From contig OU015528.1 in the NCBI GenBank assembly GCA_907165065.1, positions 33,688,515 to 33,752,514 on the forward strand: a stretch of 64,000 bases of DNA, in the 5' to 3' direction. This document shows, in pieces, positions 1 through 11,904 of the stretch (position 1 is its first letter; each line of letters begins with the position of its first letter). Position numbers and translations under genes: made by a program. Source of the DNA: Caprimulgus europaeus (Eukaryota > Chordata > Aves > Caprimulgiformes > Caprimulgidae). The notes under the pieces were generated by a model that was not told where the DNA came from, made no database searches, and was given only the letters and a program-made list of their open reading frames with translations.

Positions 1-734
1 TCCATATAAGGAGACAGTTAAATATTGAAATTAATTAATTGAGATCTCTGCTGCCCACCTACAGTTTTTAAGTATGCTTTCTTGTTGCCTGTCACCAGAC
101 ATTTTTGCTTTATTAATATATCACCAGCCACAAACTTTTCAAAAGGCTGTAGCTGTAGGAAACTACATTTTGAGCATACTACCATGAAGCCTGCAACACG
201 TGAGGTTTCCTTCCAGCAGATTCTGAAAAATGAGTGTGGATTTTTTAATTAAAAGACTATAAAACCCCAAAGGTCTTGCATTTACTGTGTTCTTTTTTCA
301 AAACCCCTTAGCCCTTTGAAAGCCTCTGATTCAACATGTCTACCACCAGAATAAGCCTGGGTGGGAACATAATCTTCTGAGGGAGGAGTGAGAGCCAAAG
401 GGTAGATGATGTGCTGCTCTGACCCAGAGGTGTACTCTGACTCCAAAGCCATAATAGTTTTCACCCGTAGTAACCATGCAGACTGCTGAGGTTCTAAGGG
501 TACTGCACTGCACAGCTAAAATAGAAGCATCCCAGGAAGAGGAATCAGCAGTGTATTTCATATATACACAGTAATTTCATAACAGATGGCACGGGGAAAA
601 TTCTGACTCATGAAGAGAAGACAAAATTTTGCCTTTTTGGAAAGAGACAGAGCTGCTGACTATGTCAGCCACCAAAGACAATCTTGGGTTAAAACCTCTT
701 TTTGGAAAGAAGAGGACATTTATATTTTTCTTAC
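1..734 (-). other. TSPAN8 intron 6, left part
   Basis: From the exon 6 donor to the window edge there is no segment coding for a TM4-like hydrophobic stretch on the minus strand, so the next exon is outside. An open minus-strand stretch at 282-510 has a Ser/Pro/Glu-rich translation, but its flanks and content do not match the expected TM4 exon. Confidence 0.7.
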
Positions 735-884
735 CGTTTTATAAATGTATCTGCCTTCAAAGAAGGTGCAGAGGTCTGTTGATGGGTTCTTTGGTTCACA
801 TTCACAGATTTTATTGCTACCAAGAGGAGTATTCAAATTTTTCCCCCAATCTTCAGGTCCATTCAGCAAACCACAGCACTGGTT
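735..884 (-). CDS. TSPAN8: TSPAN8 coding exon 6: large loop with CCG motif
   Basis: The exon is 150 nt and encodes 50 residues. It opens NQCCGLLNGPEDWGKN, with the tetraspanin CCG motif as residues 148-150 of the assembled protein, and ends EGRYIYKT. It also carries the C-E-C pair and one more cysteine, matching the cysteine pattern of human TSPAN8. The cysteine expected right after the exon would be the first residue of the next exon. The acceptor is tactgtcttacag before 884; the donor is ACG|gtaaga at 735/734. It is the last coding exon in the window. Confidence 0.93.
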
Positions 885-2508
885 CTGTAAGACAGTAGGA
901 ATTGGGGAGATGAGGAAAAAAGTGGTGATTTGCAGTTCAAGGACATAGGGGAAGAAGCTGGCAGGAGCAATGAAGGAGAAATTTCCTTTTATCTTTTCCC
1001 ATGTGGAAGTTTTCCCAATCTGGGATGCCTCAAACACCTATAACATCTATAAATTTTTCAGTATACAATGCTCAAAAAGTATTAACATACTATAAAGGCA
1101 GTAATTGTCAGTGCCAGAATGGAATTGGAACATGGAACAATGCTGGGTATAGTATTTTTTGAGAATCAAGTCTTCTTTCTGCAGGTTATACTTGCAGAAG
1201 CTAACTAAAGCTTCAGTAACATCCACATTCCACATCTTGAAAAGTCAGGGTGAAAATGTAAAACTCAGACACATAAAACCTTGAAATCTAGAAAAATAAC
1301 CACCCTGAATGATGGTTAGCCTTTTAAATTAGAAATGGACTGAGGAGGCGAGGGATCCGTTTGGGATTTGTGAAACCTACAACCAGGTGCAATTTCACTT
1401 CATGTTCCACTTTATTCAAGCCACTAAAGCTCAGGGGTGCAGACTTGGGCTTGAGGTCCTCCCCCTTTTAAAAAGCAGCTGGAAATGTTCACATAACTTT
1501 TTATAAAAGTAAAGGCTATGGGACATAATAAAACAATCTCGGTCTATTTAAAAATTAATGCAGTAATTACAGGATTTTTCATTTTGCTCACCCTTCAGCT
1601 ATCTCTCCAGGGATCTGCTTGTTATATCAGAAGAAATAAGCTGGCTTAGAAGCAGAGGACAGAGCTGGGGGTGGAATGGGGAAGGAGAAGGAAAACAAAT
1701 ATAAGCCACAAAAATACTGTGTCTTGCTTCCTTTTCTATCACATTAGCAGCCTTTAAAATTATATGAATTCTTTAAGCCTACCCATCAAAGTCATCACAG
1801 CACTAAAAAAAAACCAAAAAAAACCCCTCAAACCAGCCATCACTCTGTCAATGTATAGACAAAGGTACTGGTGGGGGTAAGGGCAGGGGTCTATATCATC
1901 AATTATATCAGTGAAATTCAAGAGTATTCTCTGTGTGATGCCCAGGAGCAAGCTGGCATTGAGTGTCCACTTTCTGGGGTACTGCAGGTGGGGGAATTCA
2001 GCATAAGTATAAGCACAGTGAAAACAAACCTCCCTTTTATCATATTTTCTTTCCTCTTTTTATACAGTAAAGTATTTAATGACTTCATAGCAATTGGATA
2101 TTTCAAATTAAATACACTCTGAAGTTTTCCTTATTCCTGGGGTAATCTTGCCTTTAGAGTACTGGATAATTGTTAGCTGGGACACAGTGAAGCGATGTCC
2201 CTTCAGAAGGGAAAGTCAGGCAGCCTTCTCATGAAAGAACTTAGCTAACTGTCAAGCTCACTTGCATGTTGTGTGTCCTTGCTCCATTGCTCTCATAAAC
2301 ACTATTGCACAAATAAATCGTCACAGAAAGCCCATGTCATTTCAAGAGAACAGAAGCCCCTTGTGTAGTGTTTTAACCTGCATTTAAGTCAGACCCTTTC
2401 CCGTCCTCAGGGAATGAAATGGCAGAGTAGCCATAAAATGAAACACAGACAAATGCTAGAAATGGAACAGATAGCAACAATCCCTGCCCTTCATTACACT
2501 TTAATTAC
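885..2508 (-). other. TSPAN8 intron 5
   Basis: The intron is 1.62 kb. It contains short A-rich runs near 1804-1830 and nothing recognisable as a transposon or a second exon. Confidence 0.85.
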
Positions 2509-2616
2509 CTTTCTCTCAAACTTCTGGAACTTCTCTTGAAACACTTTAGATTCTTCTGTAGAGCTTTGCAATGAATTCACTTTCATCAAAAGAGTCTTGT
2601 TAAGAGATGCTTTAAT
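2509..2616 (-). CDS. TSPAN8: TSPAN8 coding exon 5: first part of the large extracellular loop
   Basis: The exon is 108 nt and encodes 36 residues from IKASLNKTLL to FQKFERK. It is the helical constant part of the large loop. An N-glycosylation sequon (N-K-T) lies near the position of the N-E-T sequon in human TSPAN8. The acceptor is ttggacttgcag and the donor is AAG|gtaatt, phase 0. This exon is the most diverged from mammals. It is separated from exon 4 by an intron of only 85 bp. Confidence 0.88.
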
Positions 2617-2701
2617 CTGCAAGTCCAAATATTTTATTAGTTTTTGGGATAGAAACAAAACTCTGTGAAGACATCAATGAAAATGCAGAATAACACTGTA
2701 C

Positions 2702-2776
2702 CTGAGATCTGTATACTGCTCCTAAAATACCTCCTGTTATCTGAAGGATCAGGATCAGAAGCAGCCCAATAAAAAA
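2702..2776 (-). CDS. TSPAN8: TSPAN8 coding exon 4: TM3
   Basis: The exon is 75 nt and encodes 25 residues, FFIGLLLILILQ then ITGGILGAVYRSQ: all of TM3 and the first residues of the large extracellular loop. The acceptor is ttttgttttcttcctag and the donor is CAG|gtacag; both ends are phase 0. The length equals the human exon. Confidence 0.94.
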
Positions 2777-3397
2777 CTAGGAAGAAAACAAAAGGGGGAG
2801 AAAACATTTTGACCAAGGTGATATAATTTCTTCTAAGTGAATATTAAGCTTTCATGTGCTCGAATAACCATATAGGTAGAATGAACTGAAGTTCCAGTCA
2901 GAGCTGCTCTAGTTATTCCTTCTTTGGCCATGAGAAAAGAAGGTGTTCAAGAGAGTGTGCTCACCTAGTGATCAAAACAAGGTGCACACCAGAGTAGTGG
3001 CATGGTGGGCAGTGTGCAGGTGAGAGGTATTGGGCAGAAGGACAGGGAGGATGTTCTAGGAGGACTAGCAAAGGGAGCAACTGGGAATTTATGAAATTAA
3101 ATAGGTAGTGAGGGAGGACTGTTGGAGGGAACTTTGGGGATGGTTGGATGGGAAAAAGTGATGTGCTCAGGGCTCTCTGGACCCCGTCTTCTTGTTGATG
3201 AGACCACCCTTCATTTTTTCTTCACTAGAATTCAGAAAGACCTCAAGCACAAGGTAAGCACTGAAAACACATGATCATAATCAAGCATTTGGTTAAACAA
3301 AAAGGCCTCTATCTTCTTTTTATACTACTTGCAAGGCTCTTATCCATCAAATGTAGCTGTGACCTGTTAAAGGTGGTCAAATGTTTTTCTTTCCTAC
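2777..3397 (-). other. TSPAN8 intron 3
   Basis: The intron is 621 bp between TM2 and TM3 exons. Its plus-strand sequence has a G-rich stretch near 3000-3180. Nothing else is recognised. Confidence 0.85.
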
Positions 3398-3526
3398 CAA
3401 CAGCAGCATACAGCGGCTCTCCTTTATGGCACCACAGCAACCCAGAAACCCAAGGACCATAATGATGGAGCCCACGGCTATCAGCAGATCAACCCCTGCA
3501 AACAGGCTGCTGTCTATCTCCAGCTC
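3398..3526 (-). CDS. TSPAN8: TSPAN8 coding exon 3: small loop end, TM2, inner loop
   Basis: The exon is 129 nt and encodes 43 residues. It starts [13 protein letters not shown] and continues into TM2 ([16 protein letters not shown]). Then comes the tetraspanin signature [14 protein letters not shown] at the cytoplasmic side, whose paired cysteines are typical palmitoylation sites. The acceptor is ctctcttttcag; the donor is TTG|gtagga at 3398/3397. This block is the strongest evidence for TSPAN8 rather than another tetraspanin. Confidence 0.95.
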
Positions 3527-6331
3527 CTGAAAAGAGAGGGTGAAAAAGTCTTTCAGCTACAACTCCTCCTAAAAACATCCATATCCCTCAAAACAGGAAA
3601 ATTATTTCATAACGGATAAATATACTGATTAGCAACCATGACAAAATTCTGATCCATAAATAAACAAACCTCGAATGCCTCCTTAAATGTTTTGTTGAGG
3701 AGCTCAGTAGAACCTGGCTTTTCACAGTCTTTGTCTCTGCACAAGGTGAAAGTCAACTTTACAGAATGAATTAAGATCTGTGTTTAAAGTGGCTTTCAGT
3801 TGGTTTTCAGTCAAGGAATCTTTGCTTTTTACTAGAAGTAGCAAAACTGATTATCTCAACATCTCCCCTACATTAACCAAATGTTAAAGAAACAAAACCT
3901 CTGTTTGTCATTAGAAGGCTGTTCCTGAGAGAACACTTCTCAAAGAGATGCTGGACATACTAGAGAAATAATTAGACGTGTTTTCCAAGGCAGCTTTCTT
4001 TTTCTTCTTTTTCTTTTTCTTTTTCTTTTTCTTTTTCTTTTTCTTTTTCTTTTTCTTTTTCTTTTTCTTTTTCTTTTTCTTTTTCTTTTTCTTTTTCTTT
4101 TTCTTTTTCTTTTTCTTTTTCTTTTTCTTTTTCTTTTTCTTTTTCTTTTTCTGTTTTTTTTGGCATGATCTCTAATATTACCCTCAGAGATGAGGGCTGT
4201 ATTTTGATGTGTGGGACATTCAACTAAACAATTCATATGCCTCAATATTATTAAATATCAAATTATTCAGCTCCCACAGGATTGACTAAGGCCAAAGGCC
4301 AAAATAGAGACAAATGTTCAAAGAATATTTTCCAGTGTGGCTGGTGCCAAGATTGGCAAAAATGTCTGGAAGTTGTCACATTTATCTTCTGATGGGAACT
4401 GCAAAGGTATATAGACAAAGATAATTTGAAGAACATGTTGTTCTTTCCTCTTCCAAGTTGGGCTGAACCTCCTGTTATTTATTCTTAGAAAGCTCTGCTC
4501 ATCTACTGCCAAATCCTTATGATCTGTTCAATTATTACTCAGGCAAAACACACATTGGTTTTGAATGGGAACTTTGCCTGCATCGAGGCAAAAATGTAAG
4601 AAAATGCTTTCAGTTTTGGTCCTTACTCTTAATTCACACTTTTTGGGGAATACTAAGTGTCACTTCAGTAAACGAGTTGGAGACACACTTAAGTATGCTT
4701 TTCTGAATAGGAAATAACTCAAAAATTAAGAAAGGATAATAGTGGTTGTGTTTTTCCAAGCTCCATTATACCATCTGAGCTGTCATACTACAGTCAACTA
4801 GCAAGTATGGCAATTTTAGCTTCTTCTAAAATGTTGATTGAGGAGTGAAAGTTGTCACTCTTCCACAGCAGAGAACGGCACTGCTCTCCACCATGACCTA
4901 ATTTACCCCATGGCACAACGTCACAATGAACTGAGTTCTGTTGCATTCATCCTCTGCCGGACATGAAATATCTGGGACCGACTAAGGGCAACAGCATTAT
5001 CAACCAAATGACAAGAAAGATATAAAGCTACCTTGTTATCTCCACCATACTTTTATTTCAAAATGGGAAAATACTGTCATAAAAATTATTGTTCTCAAAT
5101 GATAGACTGTGGTAGAGCAGCAGAGGAGCGATGTGAAGATTTGCAACTTTATCTATACCAAAGGCTCAATCTGAAAGCTGCAAAAATGCTTCCAGATCAC
5201 ACCTGGACATTTTTTCACTTCTATGGCCAGAAAGCCTTTTTGGAAATAGAAGTATGCAAAATAAATTTTCAAATTCGTTTACATCTTAATGGCCCAAATT
5301 CACAAGAAGAAGTACACTGCTTAAAACTTAGAGTCAGATTATTCTTTCTGTTAGTGTAACAAAGCATGAACATACAAAGATTGCACAGCACCTTTCAGAG
5401 AAGCATCCACGAGCTCTTGACCCAGCTTCACTCAAGGGTGATGGAAAACATGCTGCAAGTTAGAGGCCAGTGCCACTGGGAGAACATTTGGCAAAAGGTT
5501 CGCAGGGCCCACAGGGCCAAAGGGCCTTTGCGCCAACAGGACCAGCCTCTGCTGCATGTCTGCAAGTCAAGGACTCCTCAAAATTGTATTTTCCCTAACT
5601 TTGCAGAAAAGCAAAGTTAAAAAATCTGAAGTCATTTGACAACCCAGATAGAATCCAGGAGGGGAACTCAGGGACTTTCTTCTCCCCTCCAGGAAGGCTA
5701 TTAGGACATTTTAAGCCTAAATAAAGATTTTTAGGTCTCTCAAACATTTTCTATATAAATATTAGGGGAAAAGGATAAGGTGTTTTTAAGGACCCACGGA
5801 AAATAGAAGGGAAAAATCCTTGCTCCCATTCGAAGTTGCAGTTACTAGGGAAATAAGAATTGTACTCTTGAAGACAGTGAGCAAAATAAAAATATTCCCT
5901 ATAAACATATGGCAGGAACCCTAGGAATATATATGACTACGCTGTTCTAATAGGGAAAGACATTGAAAAGTCTAGGAGGTGCATGGCTCCTCTTTATTCT
6001 CTCTAACACTGAAATCAATAACAGAACTATCATTAGTTTTCATTAGAGGAGAGAGAAGCACATTTTCCATCAGAAATCAGTGTGCATCTGCAAGAACCTA
6101 CATTAATAACACTAGAAGACACTTTGTGTAGTCATACACTGAGCTTACATCAATCACTTTATCTGATAGCCATCTTGTTTAATCTTAAATATCATAAAAT
6201 GCATTAATCCTTACCCACATAAACAACCTCAACAAAAGCATAACAAATTTGTGATAATGAAGTTGGGAAAAGAAAGTGCATGCAGTAGCATCCACATTTC
6301 ACATGGTTCTGGTATGACTGCATACATTTAC
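3527..6331 (-). other. TSPAN8 intron 2
   Basis: The intron is 2.8 kb. Its main feature is the long (GAAAAA)n tract on the transcript strand at about 4003-4152. The remainder is AT-rich and unrecognised; the open frames in it look like chance. Confidence 0.85.
4003..4152 (-). repeat. (GAAAAA)n / (TTTTTC)n hexanucleotide microsatellite
   Basis: About 24 near-perfect copies of a six-base unit, TTTTTC on the plus strand and GAAAAA on the TSPAN8 transcript strand, after a short impure start (ctttctttttcttc). It ends in ctgttttttttgg. It creates spurious open frames made of alternating Lys/Arg or Lys/Glu on one strand and poly-Phe on the other, which are not genes. Confidence 0.97.
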
Positions 6332-6394
6332 CTGCTGAGCATCTTTGCTAACACGTATCCATATAGAGACTCCCAAAATAATGGAACCACACAC
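6332..6394 (-). CDS. TSPAN8: TSPAN8 coding exon 2: rest of TM1 and small loop
   Basis: The exon is 63 nt and encodes 21 residues starting VCGSIILGVSIWIRVS and ending KDAQQ. It completes TM1 and enters the small extracellular loop. The acceptor is ctccggcag before 6394; the donor is CAG|gtaaatg after 6332. Both ends are phase 0. The human counterpart has the same length, with the pattern CGILILALAIWVRVSND. Confidence 0.9.
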
Positions 6395-9300
6395 CTGCCG
6401 GAGAAAACAAAGAAATCTTAGAAAGATCAGCATTTTTAGATTAACACTTAGCATCCAAATTGCACCAGATGCTGCCAAAATTCTGGAATAATTTGTTTGG
6501 TAAAGTGAAAGAAACATTAATTGCTGGAGCATAGAATATTGATTCATATCCAGGAAACTTCATAAGGGTAGTTAAATCTTCAGTTATGCACCAGATCCCT
6601 GATGTTTCTACCTCAGAGAATTCTGCATTTCCGTGATGATTTATATATGTGGTTGGGAAGCGCACAGAAATTCTGTCAGATGAGAGAGGAATATAAATGG
6701 TTACAGTATGTACATTACATGACTGTAAAGAACATTGTTTCTTCTGTAATAGAAACACATGCGATTTGTTAAAAGATGTTTGTATAAATGTTGTTTCTAG
6801 AGTTATTCAGGACACATATCTAGAGACATATTCTCTACTATAAAACTATCAGGAAAAGTTATAAATAAAGTCTTTATGCTGTTTCTATTGCAACAATACC
6901 TAGCCACCTCCAGTTCTTAGAATATTCTTCCTACAAAATGCCTATAGTTATGATTTCCATTACATTTTTACAGAAAACCACCATAACTCGGTTGTGTACA
7001 TGTGAAAGTTAGACTGGAATGACTTAATTTAAGATGCTGAAGTCAGTGCAGATAATCCCAGGTCCAGACACATTCCCTAACCACTAGTTGTCCTGCTATT
7101 TCATTGATTATTGAGGTACTGTTCCACTATGCACCAGCTGCTTTTTCCTAACCTTGTCTATGATCATTCTTACACAGATTTTCTCTTTATTAAGTGTTGG
7201 AGACGGATAATTAAGAGGCTATTCTGGTGCAAGGATTGTGACTAATATGATGACTGGTAGGAAAGAAAGACCACTGAGGACCAGAAAGATCACTGAGAAC
7301 CAAAGACTAGTCAGATTCATAATTATCTTCCTGTTCATCATGAATACTCAAGTCATAAAAGACCTTGAAATGTTGTTATGAGCTTCCTGTGAAGACTGAG
7401 ACTATTCCTAACCCTTTAAAATTAAAAGAGCTATTTTTATATGTTTTAGATAATTTTTCTTAAAAAATACTTTCCCCCAGAAAGGTTTCATATAATATTC
7501 AGCATCAAAGACCATAATGACTTTAGCAGATTATTTAATATGGAACAGAGCCAGGACACAGACATGAGTACCACACATTTCCCTTCTATAAGTAGAGCTC
7601 ATGTAAGTACATTTTAAACATGAAAAGGAAAGTTGTACAATCGATGACAGCTATATCATGTTATCAAATTTAACTAGAACTCCCCACTGAAACCTTCTGA
7701 ATCGTACTGAATCAGCCTAGAAACTGACGTTTCCATACGACTCTATATGCAGGTCGTGGTCAGCAGCACTATGTGAGCCATGTGGCTACGCAGCAGACAA
7801 CATGGGCTTGCTAATGTGAAAATTCCCACTAAAGCAGCTATTGCTACAAAATCAACAGAATTTGGCCCACTGCCTTATTTGTTGTATAGGACCTCTCACA
7901 AAAGTAAAGCATAATAGTAAAAGTAAATATAGCTGAATGTACATGAACTTACCAATCAGATTGTAATGCTACAATATTGATTCCTTTCATTCAAAAAGGA
8001 AACATCATTTATAAATAAAAATTTTTAGTAAGATGTATATATTTTAATTATTAAAAGAGAGTTGGTTTAGGCTGATAAAAACTACTCCATTTCAGTAAAA
8101 CTTAAAATTTTTTTTTCTGTTTATTTTTATAAAATACAGAGTGAACAAGAACACACAAATAAAAGTTTTGAAACAGCAAATCTTAATGATCTGTTCCCAA
8201 GGAGTCCAAGAAGAACATTTCAAGTTTGCTGGAATACTCCATCCTAATTATATTTTTTTCTTAAAATAAAATTTTGACTAAAGAAACTTTCATTTCAGGA
8301 AATTTCATTTTTAATAAACCAGTATTTTCCAACAGAATAAAAAGAGCTTCTTTGAAAAGGTCCTCACCCATTTTCCCAAAACTAGATGGCTATCGTAGTT
8401 TTGCCTCAACCTTTGACCAAGAATCAGTGACCTTGTCATGGTCTCATAAACTGACAAGGAACTGAATTTGTGCCACAGATTCAATTAATCTTTCTCAAGC
8501 CCTTCAGTCTTGGTGTGATGAAGAAATACAACCCAGTTAAATTAATATCACCTCAGATGAGCCTGTCGTGACTCTGGACCAGCAGTATATCAAGACTCTA
8601 CAATTCTCAAATATGGGAATATCAAACCTACTGGCACACATTTTTAAGCAAGCAGCTTAAGGCTATCAAGAGGAGCTTTCTACATGGTTGCTCCTGTTCA
8701 GGAAAATATTTGACTGGAATACTTCCTTTAGATACTTGAAATTAACAGTTCTAGGAAGGTCCTACAGAGAATGCGGTCTATGGCTCAGGCTGCTTTCAGA
8801 GATTGAGATGTTCAGATGTAAGGTATGGAGAAGGGGCCACTTTAGTTGTCTGATATCAACAACCGATCAAAGATTACTCTGTCACTAATCAGGTTGCCTC
8901 AAACTAGGATCAGACATCAATTTTTAGTGCAAAAAAATGGTAGTTCTACAATTTTGTGTGATGTGGAGTAGAAAAAGCTGACAGAATGAAGGCAGTAGGT
9001 GAGACTGGATATCGTGCAAACTCTGAAGAAGGGAAAGAGGAAAAATCTGACCTATATGTCAGGTTTAATGCACAAAACTGATTTAAGGATTAACTTAAGC
9101 ACTGTTAAAAGCTCCATACAGGCACCCAACTCTAAAGCATAGGACTTCAAAAGCCCACACTCAGCTTACTTTCACCAAATTAGGAGGATGTAAAACTCTG
9201 TGGACATGCTGGAGCCCAGCATGTGGCTCATGGGGCTGCAGATTCCCAGAGGACAAACGTTATGTAGTGAAGCCAGAGCCACTTTGCAGAGCTAGTTTAG

Positions 9301-11167
9301 ACTATTCCAGGGCTTACACACTTAGTGTCATGCTATAAGAGCCGCTTAGAAAAAGGCACCAGAAGGCTGGAAAGCCCATTCCTGAGTTCCCTGAGAAGGG
9401 ACACTCCCAGAGAGATTGCAAAGGGCTTAAAATGAAAGGGCACCAGGTAAACATGCAGCTGTTGCTCTTATCTACTTAAAGTTAAAGTCACCTTCATTTC
9501 CCAATATCAGTTTGATTTTCCACTTGCCAACTGCCTTGTGCACCAGGGAAAGTAGATGTGGGACCAGTGGCTGTAAAGACATCACAGTTCCCAGTACTTT
9601 ACTGCAGGAATTTAATGATTTCCAGGAACTAGAGACAGGAATGTGAATCAAAGAATTTAGCTTCCTTGTACTGCATCAGCCTATATTCCTGTTTGTACCA
9701 AGTCTGTTCTTCCCTATCTTGCTAGTGCTAAAGCCCTTCCTTTAAAATAAGTAACTATAACTGCATTCCTGTCCTCCTCTGTCCCATCCAGGCAGTAACA
9801 TGCACAGCAAATGCTCTCAGCATATTCTTTCCTAAAATAGAGTATGGATTTTCCTACCTTTGGTGTAAAGATAGGTTTGCCGTGCATGCTTGTTTCCTGA
9901 GCTTTCAAGACATCCCCAGGATTGCATCCTGTGTTTTTTCCTGGGAAACCCATGCTGTCACTGGAGGCTTAGGCATGGGGCGCTATTCACATGTTCATTC
10001 CAGAAGTAGTTTGGAGCTTTTCTCATGCTAGTCTGAGACATTTGCCTATGTTTTAGCTTACAGTAAATACAGATGAATGTGAACAGTAAAAACTTCCTGA
10101 GGGGTAGGAATTCCAAGTCAGAAACTTACGGACTCTTTTAAGTACTGTTGCAGAAAAACTTCAACACAGATGTCAAATATCTTCAATCTGCCTTGATGGA
10201 GGTGGAGGAAGAAGAGGGGAGAGGCAGTCCAAACCATCACTGGCCTGTTAGGAATTTCTTTATGAGGTCCACAAGCAATCAAAGAATTTTGCTAATTCTT
10301 CTCATTTTGGCTAGCCACAAATTTTCCAGGACTGCTGTTTTTGGTCCCTTTTGAATGATATCACCTTTTCACTTGAAAAAAATCCCTTGACGCAAACCCC
10401 ATAATGTGGCTAGTAGTTCCGCTTCTGGTTTCAGTGAACCTGACAAATCTCTGTCGGTAAAGCTGACAGGGAGGTTGAACCATAAGAGAAATGTTCTTTA
10501 ACTCAAGCCTTTCCAGTGCTTCCAGGACCTGAAATTCTTACAAACCAACTGAGATGTGATAAAATACAAATATGGTTCAAACACTTGGAAACCTGCTGCT
10601 GCCCTGTGCTGTATCTGCCTTGATACAGCTATTGGCAGTACTGCCAGCTCTTTCCATTTTACAAACATTTACTATCCACCATCAGAAACTAATTATGACA
10701 CTGAACATAAAGCAAAGAACCGCAAAGAAGGGTATGAAAATAATTTATCAATTATGAGGCTAAAAATACAAGTGAATTTTCTGTATCTTCCGTTGCAGCT
10801 ACATTTTTCAGGGTTGTGCCATTGGGATGCAAGCAGTAGACAGCAAAAGCAAGAGAATGATGCATTGTGACTGGGGAGTCTGTTACTATCTGACTGAAAT
10901 GGGTGATGTCCCTTGATATGAGGGGCACGGTATGGCCAGGGGGACAGATTTGTGGCTGATCTACTTTTGAATGTGGAAGGAAAGCTATTTTGAAGAAAAA
11001 AGGCAAAGGAAAGGACAAAAGGTAAACATATTCTCCCTTCCCTGATTAAGATTCATACTCTGGTTCCACTTATGCTGTATTTTCTTTACAGTTCCTTCAA
11101 CTACAGTGTTCAGATAATGTTGAACACGTTTCATGCAGCACTAATAATAATTTAAACACCAACTCAC
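6395..11167 (-). other. TSPAN8 intron 1
   Basis: The intron is 4.77 kb, the longest in the window, as is common for first introns that carry regulatory elements. I recognised no repeat family or exon in it. Confidence 0.8.
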
Positions 11168-11227
11168 CCAAAATAAGAAGTTGAAGATAAACATGGAGTA
11201 CTTCATGCAACTGCTTACACCCGCCAT
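11168..11227 (-). CDS. TSPAN8: TSPAN8 coding exon 1: N-terminus and start of TM1
   Basis: The exon encodes 20 residues, MAGVSSCMKYSMF followed by IFNFLFW. This is the short cytoplasmic N-terminus, with a membrane-proximal cysteine likely to be palmitoylated, and the first half of TM1. The ATG at 11227 sits in a good Kozak context (A at -3, G at +4). The donor is TGG|gtgagt at 11168/11167, phase 0. A pyrimidine-rich stretch ending in tgcctcag lies just upstream (AG at 11239-11238). The exon may therefore start at 11237 and be joined to an upstream non-coding exon; this is inference. Confidence 0.92.
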
Positions 11228-11450
11228 TTCCAACAAGCTGAGGCAAAAATGAGCACTACAGAAGAAGCTTTCCTAAGAGTTTGGCCTCGGTATAAAAGTT
11301 GTTTCTGCGTCTTCAGGAAACCTTACAAACCACTTCAAATAGACTGTGCTCTGCTACTGAAAGCAAAAATTGCGACCAAGGCATCAACAATTATTTAAAT
11401 AGTTCCTATACCACAGGTAAATATTAACCAGAGTACTGGGAAGCACTACC
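11228..11450 (-). promoter_or_regulatory. Presumed TSPAN8 5' UTR and proximal upstream region
   Basis: This is the 220 bp upstream of the TSPAN8 start codon on the minus strand. It holds a possible 3' splice site 10 bp before the ATG, an AT-rich stretch (atttaaataatt) and an HNF1-like site. There is no CpG island. Where transcription starts cannot be read from the sequence, and an upstream non-coding exon is possible. Confidence 0.45.
11416..11429. promoter_or_regulatory. HNF1-like palindromic site upstream of TSPAN8
   Basis: The plus strand reads GGTAAATATTAACC, that is GGTTAATATTTACC on the gene strand. It matches the HNF1 consensus GTTAATNATTAAC at 11 of 13 positions and is nearly palindromic. 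It lies about 190 bp upstream of the start codon. HNF1A/B drive many gut, liver and kidney epithelial genes. Binding here is inference. Confidence 0.4.
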
Positions 11451-11904
11451 AGGTGTTATCACCGAGTCTCCAGACTCTTACTGTGTCTTTGTGATTTGTA
11501 CTTTTCTATGGTCCTATTAGTCTTGTCCTACGCCTCAAAAGCAAATAGGTAATGCAGCAACAGTCAGAGTCTGAAGAGAAAGGAAAATGAGTGTTAAAAT
11601 ATTTTACAGACCTACTTTTAAGAGGTGGAAATGATTTCATTTCTTAGTATTTTTAAGTTACAGGGTTTATGCTTTCATTGCCCACTGAACATTGCTAGCA
11701 TTCATTCGGTCATTTTCACCCTCCCACTCCAAACGTTCAACCAGCATAAAGGATGGGTCTGTGTTATCCCAGCAGAGGAGGGTTAAGGAATCTGCCATCA
11801 TTTTCTCCCTCCTGGTGTCTACCTCAGGTCCTTTTCCTCTTCCTTACCAAATCAGGACACTGGGAACCTGAGCACTCTGATACACAAAACATCCTACTGT
11901 GCAG

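Larger units (their letters stand above)
1..11237 (-). other. TSPAN8: TSPAN8 gene locus, 3' end missing (runs off the left edge)
   Basis: Six exons in the right order on the minus strand encode the first 195 residues of a tetraspanin, a four-pass membrane protein that organises membrane microdomains with integrins and other partners in epithelial cells. Exon lengths are 60, 63, 129, 75, 108 and 150 nt, all whole codons and all phase 0. Seen: TM1, TM2 with [11 protein letters not shown]3 with FFIGLLLI, and a large loop with CCG and further cysteines. The residue pattern fits TSPAN8 (CO-029) better than CD9, CD151 or other members, because the TM2-TM3 block is almost the human TSPAN8 one. Human TSPAN8 has 237 residues, so about 42 are missing: the end of the large loop, TM4 and the C-tail. 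No matching exon is visible in bases 1-734, so the gene must continue left of the window. Confidence 0.93.

Noticed and set aside
282..510. Minus-strand open stretch with a Ser/Pro/Glu-rich translation, downstream of TSPAN8 exon 6
   Set aside because: It has no TM4-like hydrophobic segment and no cysteine at the expected start, so it does not fit the next TSPAN8 exon. Its length of about 75 codons is expected by chance.
3940..4245. Open frames of alternating Lys/Arg, Lys/Glu and poly-Phe
   Set aside because: They are translations of the (GAAAAA)n microsatellite inside an intron, not proteins.
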